Origin: Symsagittifera roscoffensis
Lineage: Eukaryota; Xenacoelomorpha; Acoela; Convolutidae
DNA length: 64,000 bases
Assembly: GCF_963678635.1 (NCBI RefSeq)
Contig: NC_087064.1
Span: 58,476,338 to 58,540,337 of the forward strand
Direction: 5' to 3'
Under the pieces are notes generated by a model. The model was not told where the DNA came from, did not search any database, and saw only the letters and a program-made list of their open reading frames with translations. How positions within the stretch are numbered: the first letter of the stretch is position 1; the number at the start of each line of letters is the position of its first letter. The position numbers were made by a program, and so were the translations under genes. Positions 57,597 to 64,000 of this stretch are shown here, piece after piece.

Positions 57597-59951
57597 CTAG
57601 TCCATAGGAACATCTTGAGGCTCGTCAATCTTCTTGACATTAGGGTGTGCGATTTGCACATGTTCATCCAACTGAGAAGCTGCATCAGCTTGAAATGTGC
57701 AAAACAAACAGGGAAAGTGTCTCTCCAAGTTGTGAAATTTAATCATATGCCGTGAACAATTGTAGCGATATGTGAAGCTTGCGTCGCAGTATTTGCATAC
57801 ATAGGGTCGATGTAAGTTGTGGTACTTTATATGACGACTGAGTGAAGCCGCGACACTGAATCGTTTTGGGCATATATTGCACTGGAATTTCCCATCGCCG
57901 TCTTTGTTAAAGGCGACTGGGCTTATAGTGGGTGGTATATTTATACCAATAGTTGGGTGGCCATTCGGAGCGATTATTCCGCAGTTGCTTTGCGCAAATA
58001 AATTAACATTTGGAACGGCAGGAATGAAAGGGAACTGGTGACCCTCAATTGACCTCCGATTCGTGACTGGGTAATATTGGGGATCTAGCTGAGGTTTTCG
58101 GTCATTGAACTCATTTGAAGATAGTTTAGGTCGCTTTGAAGGCGGTCTATGTGACTGTAAGTGCATGTTCAAATTGTCAACTGTTTCGAACGATAACTGA
58201 CAATCATTGCAATTGAATTTCTTTTCATTGTCTTTCTGTTTGCTCATTTCAGCTATGCTTTTCAGCCACTGAAAACCAGAAACCCAGGTGTTGCTTTGCT
58301 GAGCGAGGGATCGGTTTGTCTGTCCGGATCCATAGGAAGAGCTCAAAGAAAGATCCAAAGGCTGGTCGGAAAGATCTGCTGGATGGTCTATTTCTTCCTC
58401 ATGCTTCGCCTGTTGTTCTTGCTCTTGTTGACCAGATACAGACAAATCCAGTGGTTCTTGTTGAGTTTCTGGATCGTTTTTCATTCGTATATTTTCTCGC
58501 TGAATCTGCATTGCGTGGTATTGAGTAGGGTTGGTAGTTCGGGGTACATTTTGTAAGGCGATCATGTAGTTGCTCCAATTCGACTGGGGCTGGAATACTG
58601 GCATATAAGGGTGCCATATTGTGCCATTTGGTGTGTTAGAAGCCAAGACTCTGGGAGCTCCGTGCATGTGGGTGAAATTGACACTCCTGGGTTGTTGGTG
58701 TCTTACTGCGAGTAATCCTGGATGATGCGTCATCTGAGGTCTAGCAGGCTCTGGTTGTCTCGCCGGTTCTTGTTTTATTACTTGAGGTTGCATGAACTGT
58801 TTGACGGTGCTTCGAACAATACTTTCAGCACTAGCGTAGGAACTAGGCGATACTTTTTGCTGATTTTGGAACTCGTAATTAACTTTCGAAAGTTTGCGGC
58901 TGTGAGTTTTCGGTTTCTTTGGGGGTGCTGTGGTTTTTGGGGGTAGAGTTGGATGATTTTCCTCTTTCTGATTAGTTTTGAGCTCCTGCTGAATTTGGAT
59001 CTCGCTGTTTTCAAGTTTAGCAATCGACCAGACTGTGTTTTGTGGTTGTTCTTGGGGCTTTTCTTTTTCAATTGGAATCTCAACCTTAACGTTCAACTCG
59101 GCGGCGGCAGTTGCTCGTGATATCAATCGTGAGATTTCATTATCGTTGTCCTCTTCGCTCTTAATGTCCATTGCAGTTTCTTCCGTTACCATCTCGGGAG
59201 ATTCTTCCGTTTTCCGAGTGCGGTGAATCATAAAGTTATGCATGCGGAGTCCTTTGCTGTTTTTGAACATCATTCCGCAAAGCGAACAGCAATGGTCGCT
59301 TTCTTCTGCCTCTTTACTAGCTGCAGAGCTAATTGGAATTCCGGCAGCGTGAAAAGCCGTGCTATGAATTTTCATGTGTCTAGATAAGTTACCGCTTGTT
59401 GTGAAAGCGGCCGAACAAACGGAACATTTGTACGGTTTTAACCCGCTGTGTACAAGGCCGTGTCTCGCTAGAGAGCATTTGGAGCTTAGATGTTTCCCGC
59501 AGATGTTGCACACATAGTTTTTCTTGAAGGATAAATCAGTTAGACCAGAAGCAGCCATCATGGCTGATTGGACAATTTCAATCTCACTCTCTTTGCTGTG
59601 TCTTTTGAGATGTAAGCTGAATCCTTGCTTTGAGTAGGTGAAGAAACTGCACAAGGGGCAATAGAATACACCAGGTTGCGGTTCCGTCTTCTTTGGCAGG
59701 GGTGTCCGTTTACTAGGAGTCGTTTCAGTTGGGGTTCCGTTTTCAGCAGGTGCTGGTTGAACGATGGTATAGTGCTCTGATTCTGATGAAGGCGGAGGTT
59801 GGATTTCGGAATCATCCGTATCTGACGGGTGGTCGCCTTCAGTAGTTGGAGGTGTGTCGTTTTCAGTTGGTTCTATTGAAAGTAGAGCATCGTTTTGTTG
59901 TTGTTTCAGCCATTGTTCAACTAGTTCGCCAGTATCCATTTCGTCTCCGAA
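57597..59951 (-). CDS. C2H2 zinc-finger transcriptional regulator, main (last) exon
   Basis: The exon begins at 59951 after a pyrimidine-rich CAG acceptor, in phase 0, and runs 784 codons to TAG at 57597. Residues counted from the exon start: an acidic Pro/Ser/Thr-rich stretch, then four fingers (98-118, 148-168, 176-196, 222-243). A long disordered middle has PLDLS at 500-504 and 531-535. Fingers follow at 581-601, 691-711, 719-740 and 748-769. PLDLS is the classic CtBP corepressor docking motif, so a DNA-binding repressor in the nucleus is likely. N-terminal cluster, central PLDLS pair and C-terminal three-finger cluster recall the EVI1/PRDM plan, but there is no SET domain here and orthology is not shown. 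The 30 codons upstream of the acceptor are open but intronic. Confidence 0.88.
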   Translation of the reverse strand, partial: FGDEMDTGELVEQWLKQQQNDALLSIEPTENDTPPTTEGDHPSDTDDSEIQPPPSSESEHYTIVQPAPAENGTPTETTPSKRTPLPKKTEPQPGVFYCPLCSFFTYSKQGFSLHLKRHSKESEIEIVQSAMMAASGLTDLSFKKNYVCNICGKHLSSKCSLARHGLVHSGLKPYKCSVCSAAFTTSGNLSRHMKIHSTAFHAAGIPISSAASKEAEESDHCCSLCGMMFKNSKGLRMHNFMIHRTRKTEESPEMVTEETAMDIKSEEDNDNEISRLISRATAAAELNVKVEIPIEKEKPQEQPQNTVWSIAKLENSEIQIQQELKTNQKEENHPTLPPKTTAPPKKPKTHSRKLSKVNYEFQNQQKVSPSSYASAESIVRSTVKQFMQPQVIKQEPARQPEPARPQMTHHPGLLAVRHQQPRSVNFTHMHGAPRVLASNTPNGTIWHPYMPVFQPQSNWSNYMIALQNVPRTTNPTQYHAMQIQRENIRMKNDPETQQEPLDLSVSGQQEQEQQAKHEEEIDHPADLSDQPLDLSLSSSYGSGQTNRSLAQQSNTWVSGFQWLKSIAEMSKQKDNEKKFNCNDCQLSFETVDNLNMHLQSHRPPSKRPKLSSNEFNDRKPQLDPQYYPVTNRRSIEGHQFPFIPAVPNVNLFAQSNCGIIAPNGHPTIGINIPPTISPVAFNKDGDGKFQCNICPKRFSVAASLSRHIKYHNLHRPYVCKYCDASFTYRYNCSRHMIKFHNLERHFPCLFCTFQADAASQLDEHVQIAHPNVKKIDEPQDVPMD

Positions 59952-60305
59952 CTGAAACAAGGCGTGGCACATTAAGGTTGAGTTAATTTGATTCCCCAAA
60001 TTTTTCTTTAGAACATTGCTTTCTTTAGATTGTGCTACCACTCAATTGAAGTAGGGATAGAAGCGCCTAGTTAAGACTACTGAATTAGAAAGAATTGTAC
60101 TTACTTATTTTCGAGAGTTTTCAATATTTTTAAAGCATTTACAGCTATTGCTAGTTTTAACTTCAGCTCACTGTGCTTAAGTGGTTTTAAGTTTTTTTAC
60201 GGCCGAGAATTAAACAATGATGAGGCTTTTGTCTAGCTAGACCGTTGTTCTTTTAACAGCCATGAAGAGATGACAAAAAAGAGAACGCATCTGAGTCTAA
60301 CTTAC

Positions 60306-60547
60306 TCGATCTACTTGGCTGCTAGTTTCATCAGCTTCATTTTCTTCGTGTTCTTTATCTGCTAGTGATGACGTCATCTTATTAGTATTAGTAGGATGGG
60401 CATCATCTGTGAGCTTGAATTCGGCGGTGAAGGTTTCTTCTTGGCTCTTGCCTGTTGTCGGCTCCTCAAGATTAGTGAGACTTCGATTACCTGTTGTAGA
60501 TCCAGTAGGACTGTATCCACTCATGCGTGACTGCATATTGGCCACAT
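60306..60547 (-). CDS. Zinc-finger gene, upstream coding exon
   Basis: A 242-nt minus-strand exon with acceptor TTCCCAG just before 60547 and donor GTAAGT at 60305-60300. It ends in phase 0 after Arg and joins in frame to the exon at 59951. The product is Ser/Thr/Glu-rich, low-complexity and acidic, typical of the disordered N-terminus of regulators. Translation could begin at one of its internal Met codons (ATG at 60536 or 60524) or in an exon further upstream, since the exon starts one base short of a codon. Confidence 0.72.
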
Positions 60548-63187
60548 CTGGGAAAAGTAAAAACCTTTTTGAAGTAAAACTAGGAAAAGAAAAGAAAATT
60601 AAATTAAATTAGTTTTTCTATATTAAAGTAGTTTTTCCAGTTATGCGTCTGCGACAATAAAAGATAGCTAGAGATACAGAAATTGAAACAGTCCAATTTC
60701 GAAAGTCTAACAGTCGAAATAGTCGATTACATTTTTTTAATTGCAACTCACCGAAATGTGAAGACTCGATTAGGGTTTCGTTCATTCTTCCCAAGTAAAG
60801 ACTATATTAATCTCAAATTTTCGTGCGACAACAAAATTTTAGTAGGTGTCTTGAGACAAAACTCCAATAGCCTATCTTTGAAGCCAAGTTTCGAAGACTT
60901 TCGTTCGGACTGGCAATGATGTTTTCTGACAACTGGTCGCAATAAGTTGTTTGTTAGTCAGCTGTGACTAGTTGCTGTGGCTGTAAATTGGTACTACGAA
61001 GTTGACCTTTGTATCGGTGATAATGCTTAAAAGTTGGTTTAATAGTAGAAGCTACCAATTCACGACACATATAATTTAGAAAATAAAGAATGTGGAAGTT
61101 GGGAATTTAAATGCTGTATCCGCTGCGTTTGCGATTGTTTTGTTTCGTTGAACCCGCGCTTCTTATCAGTGCGGTTTCCTTATTTACCACCCTTATGTAT
61201 TTGTGGAAATTTCAGTTCAGGTAAAGATAGAAGTAATGGGCTAACTAATAATGTGGGAAGTTTTGGGTATTTCTAGTTTGAGGCGCTCCACTTGGTTTGC
61301 TGGAAAGCTGAGGCTTTATCTCTCAAATACACGGCACCATTTTGGAGTGTAGTAGTAATGCTGTATTTCGCTATGGTTCTCCTAACAAAATATGAGCAGA
61401 ACTGGCTACTCGCTGTTTCGAAAGGATAAAGAAGCGTTTATGGAAGGGAGAATATAGAACAGAGACGGTGGCACAATGACGAAAGAGGAGAGGATAAATG
61501 GTGAACAAATAATAATAGATATATCTAGCGAAGTTTATCGGGTTTGGCTTTCAATCAGGACAACTTCTTGGGGAAGGGTTGCTTATTAGTTTGGTCGGGA
61601 GAAGAAATGAATTGAAGTGAACAAAGTATCGTGTCCTCCAAAACTACTTCAGCATTGCACCCTTTGAAGCCTTTTTACAGCTAAGAGAATCGAATGACGG
61701 GTGGTGGTGTTGCGGCAAGGCTAAAATATAGCAGCGTGGGTTCTTTGAGTTATGTGGTTTACTTGCCAGTTTTACCCTCCTTATGCTGTGTATCCTTAGA
61801 ACAGTTTGGATTCAAAACTGCATTGAAGGGTTTGGCTTGGAAATGAGAATCTGTTTATGTTTCTGGCTTGCCTATCTAGATGGACATGTTTAAAGTGCTA
61901 AACTTGAGGAGTATGAATGCTTGCTGGACAACTCCTGAGTATGAAATGAAGCCAAAAGGTTCGTATCAGGTTGGCTAATTCAATTTAAGGAAAAGTGGAC
62001 CCAAATCAGTGGGAAAATTTACTTATTTGAAATGAGGAGAACCCAATCGATTTGAAGTGACAACTTGTTATTAATGATTTTTATAAGTGAATGTATTTGA
62101 CTTGTAATAATGAGACTGCTTTCAAATTGTAGGGTGACAATTGTCATGCTGTGCGTCCATTATTAATTAGAACTAAGTAGCTTATCATCACACGCGCATC
62201 TTTTGAGGATTAGCGCTTACTCGTCCATTTCAGCCGAGGCGTTTCAAAATAAACAGTGGGATTTAATTTTAATTGCAATTTTGACATCTTTTCATAAGAA
62301 TTGTTAAGTCTAATCCGACCTTTGAAAAGCAGGGATAAACTAAAAACGTATCGTAGGGTTGAAAAGAAGGATTAGAGACTTCTTGGTTTCGTTGAACGTA
62401 CATTAAACGTACATCTCTTTCTAGATAAAGCACTCCGATATCATGCCTGACTTGGTCCGTTTACACATGCCAGTACAGTTACGTAATTGTTCTGACCACT
62501 CTCGAAAGATTGGCTGGGAAGGAGCTATTGCGTACGGTATTTTTTTTGCCCAATATTAGGTACTTCAGTGAAAGTTTGTTGGATGTCACGCGTGCTATCA
62601 CATTGAAGCTCTTTCAGTCAGATTCCAAAATGATCTTTCAATAAAGTGCTTTAAGTGTAAAAAAAAACTGGCCCGAAGACTAATTTTCACCTGATGACTA
62701 TTCAATTAATGACTCTTAATTTTAATGTTACCCGTAATTTAGCGATACGAAAAAATGTTGAAAAAGTTTTTTCAAAGATTTTAGAAAAAAGTTTGTTCTT
62801 GTCTGTTGTTTTGTTTTTCGTTTAATGCCGCGATCGGAACATTGTGCTAATTGCTCAGGAATTGGCTACTCATGTTAGCTTTGAGAGTCGTTGGTTGTCA
62901 AATGGGTTTTGGTGGACATCATTGCTCGTTCAGTCAACCTCGCCTGAATATTTCAAAATTGCGTTCAGTTATTTCACACGAGGGCCGCTTTGTCATAGAA
63001 TTGAAATCTAAATGAGATTCCTTGGTTTTTGTTTAAGTAGTCGGTGACATATTTCATCGGCAAGCAACATTATTGAACCATGGTTGAACTGAAACCTTCA
63101 ACCAGATGGCTGGTACCTAAAAAGACCCAGTTTCATTATTACAAATTAAGTCTCAGCGTCTCCAAAGTGGATATTGGTCGTTTTCAG
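60548..63187. other. Intergenic region between divergent genes
   Basis: About 2.6 kb separating the minus-strand zinc-finger gene from the plus-strand histone-variant gene. It must contain both promoters and any 5' non-coding exons. No ORF with recognisable motifs and no repeat family was seen. Confidence 0.4.
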
Positions 63188-63391
63188 ATTTCGATTGATA
63201 TCCAAGAATGTCTGGAAGAGCGCCTGGTGCAATAAAGAAGGTCAAGGCCAAGCCCATCTCCAGGTCCCAGAGGGCGGGTGTGCTATTCCCAGTGAGCAGA
63301 TTCAGAAGATATCTTAAAGACCTGCTGAAGAAGTTCAGAATAGGAGTGGGAGCCAGTGTTTATCTAGCAGCTGTTATTGAATACCTAACAG
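63188..63391 (+). CDS. Histone H2A variant (macroH2A-like), first coding exon
   Basis: The exon follows a TTTTCAG acceptor (63181-63187). ATG at 63208 is preceded by 20 bases of 5' UTR, so a non-coding exon lies upstream. It encodes 61 residues plus one base and ends at the donor GTAAAG (63392). A basic Lys-rich tail precedes SRSQRAGVLFPVSRFRRYL (start of the H2A fold). RIGVGASVYLAAVIEYLT (helix alpha-2 region) follows. RAGV.FPV and RIGVGA.VY.AAV.EYLT are closer to macroH2A than to canonical H2A (RVGAGAPVY) or H2A.Z (RVGATAAVY). The usual PVGR is PVSR, and loop 1 reads KDLLKKF. The remaining exons (acidic patch, docking domain, possible macro domain) lie outside the window. An intron in an H2A gene fits a replication-independent variant. 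Confidence 0.8.
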
Positions 63392-64000
63392 GTAAAGGGT
63401 CATTGTTAGTGAATATGATTAAACATGAGTCTTGACGAACAATTTATCATCTTATCAATGCCTTAATCTCTGGTACGTTTTAATCTGACACGTTTTTTTT
63501 CCATGTTGTCCTTGTCCATAATGGCTAGCTTGATTATGGGTGTTGTATCCAACAAATCGGTAATTTCAATATTTTGATGACTGGATATCATCAGGAACAA
63601 TTAATTCACGTGGCGGTTTTTTTCAGACTATTTCAGCTCGTTTTTTCTCAATTTTTAAGATATATATGGGCTTGTTTGTGATTATTTTCAGCTAGTTTTT
63701 TTCTCATCAAAGACAAGATCGTGGTTGCAACTACTCAGACTGAAGTGTGGAAAATAAAAACGATCTTTATTCACGATTTTTTGGCGAAAGTAGTTTTCGA
63801 ACTTCCGCCTAAATAGGCCACCTATTCTAGCATTATCCAGCATAAGTTTATTGTTCCTGGATATCGTCGAAATTGATGGATAGAACTAAAATTGTGGGTG
63901 ATTTCTTTCTTGTGAATGTTACTGTGTAAGCTTCACGTTGTTCTGTCTGGAGTAAGAAGTATTTAGTCTATTAAGATAGTTCCCCATTTTAGCCGAAGTG
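63392..64000 (+). other. First intron of the H2A-variant gene
   Basis: Begins with GTAAAG and stays non-coding to the edge of the window. No exon resembling the rest of the histone fold was seen. Confidence 0.6.

Noticed and set aside
59951-60041. Upstream extension of the zinc-finger ORF to an earlier Met
   Set aside because: A strong CAG acceptor at the exon edge and an in-phase upstream exon with GTAAGT donor show these 30 codons are intronic.
1-64000. CRISPR arrays, bacterial operons or rRNA genes
   Set aside because: The window has spliced genes and eukaryotic retroelements. The repeat arrays seen lack regular spacers, and no rRNA-like sequence was recognised.

Overview
This is an animal genomic window: AT-rich, with spliced cellular genes separated by long stretches of transposable elements. 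The host genes are a calponin/transgelin-type gene, a C2H2 zinc-finger regulator and an H2A-family histone variant. The mix of an env-bearing Ty3/gypsy-like element, a BEL/Pao element and CR1-type LINEs suits a marine invertebrate or basal chordate. A larvacean or other tunicate is possible, but the sequence alone does not prove it.

Layout. 142-16565 is an LTR element with 403-bp LTRs that differ at about 10 positions by eye. It carries decayed gag and pol, two small hydrophobic ORFs, a disordered ORF and an Env-like ORF. 16883-32399 holds four minus-strand exons of a calponin/transgelin-family gene that continues beyond the left edge. Intron 1 is about 14.8 kb and has absorbed a TA-flanked inverted-repeat transposon (21201-22458) and a complete BEL/Pao element (22600-31256, 5-bp target duplication GTAAG). 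32400-39800 is mostly unassigned sequence with several tandem repeats. 39831-40068 is a dense array of a GAGCGGTTT-type word in both orientations. It leads into a GC-richer block (40056-44853) of broken plus-strand reading frames that I cannot place in any family. 46850-49698 is a decayed minus-strand LINE. 49821-56702 is an inverted-repeat element whose left arm was split by a CR1-like LINE (50002-54721) encoding an SGNH esterase-like domain, a PHD-like finger, endonuclease and reverse transcriptase. 57597-60547 holds two minus-strand exons of an eight-finger C2H2 protein with two PLDLS motifs. 63188-63391 is the first coding exon of an H2A variant that reads on past the right edge.

The cellular genes are intact where visible: exon phases match and all splice sites are GT-AG. 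Every retroelement copy except the BEL accessory ORF and the BEL integrase is interrupted. The most unusual items are the accessory ORF ahead of gag in the BEL element, the tRNA-like A/B boxes inside its LTRs, the membrane-ORF cluster of the env-bearing element, the fold-back 5' junction of the CR1-like LINE, and the unidentified 40-45 kb protein remnant.
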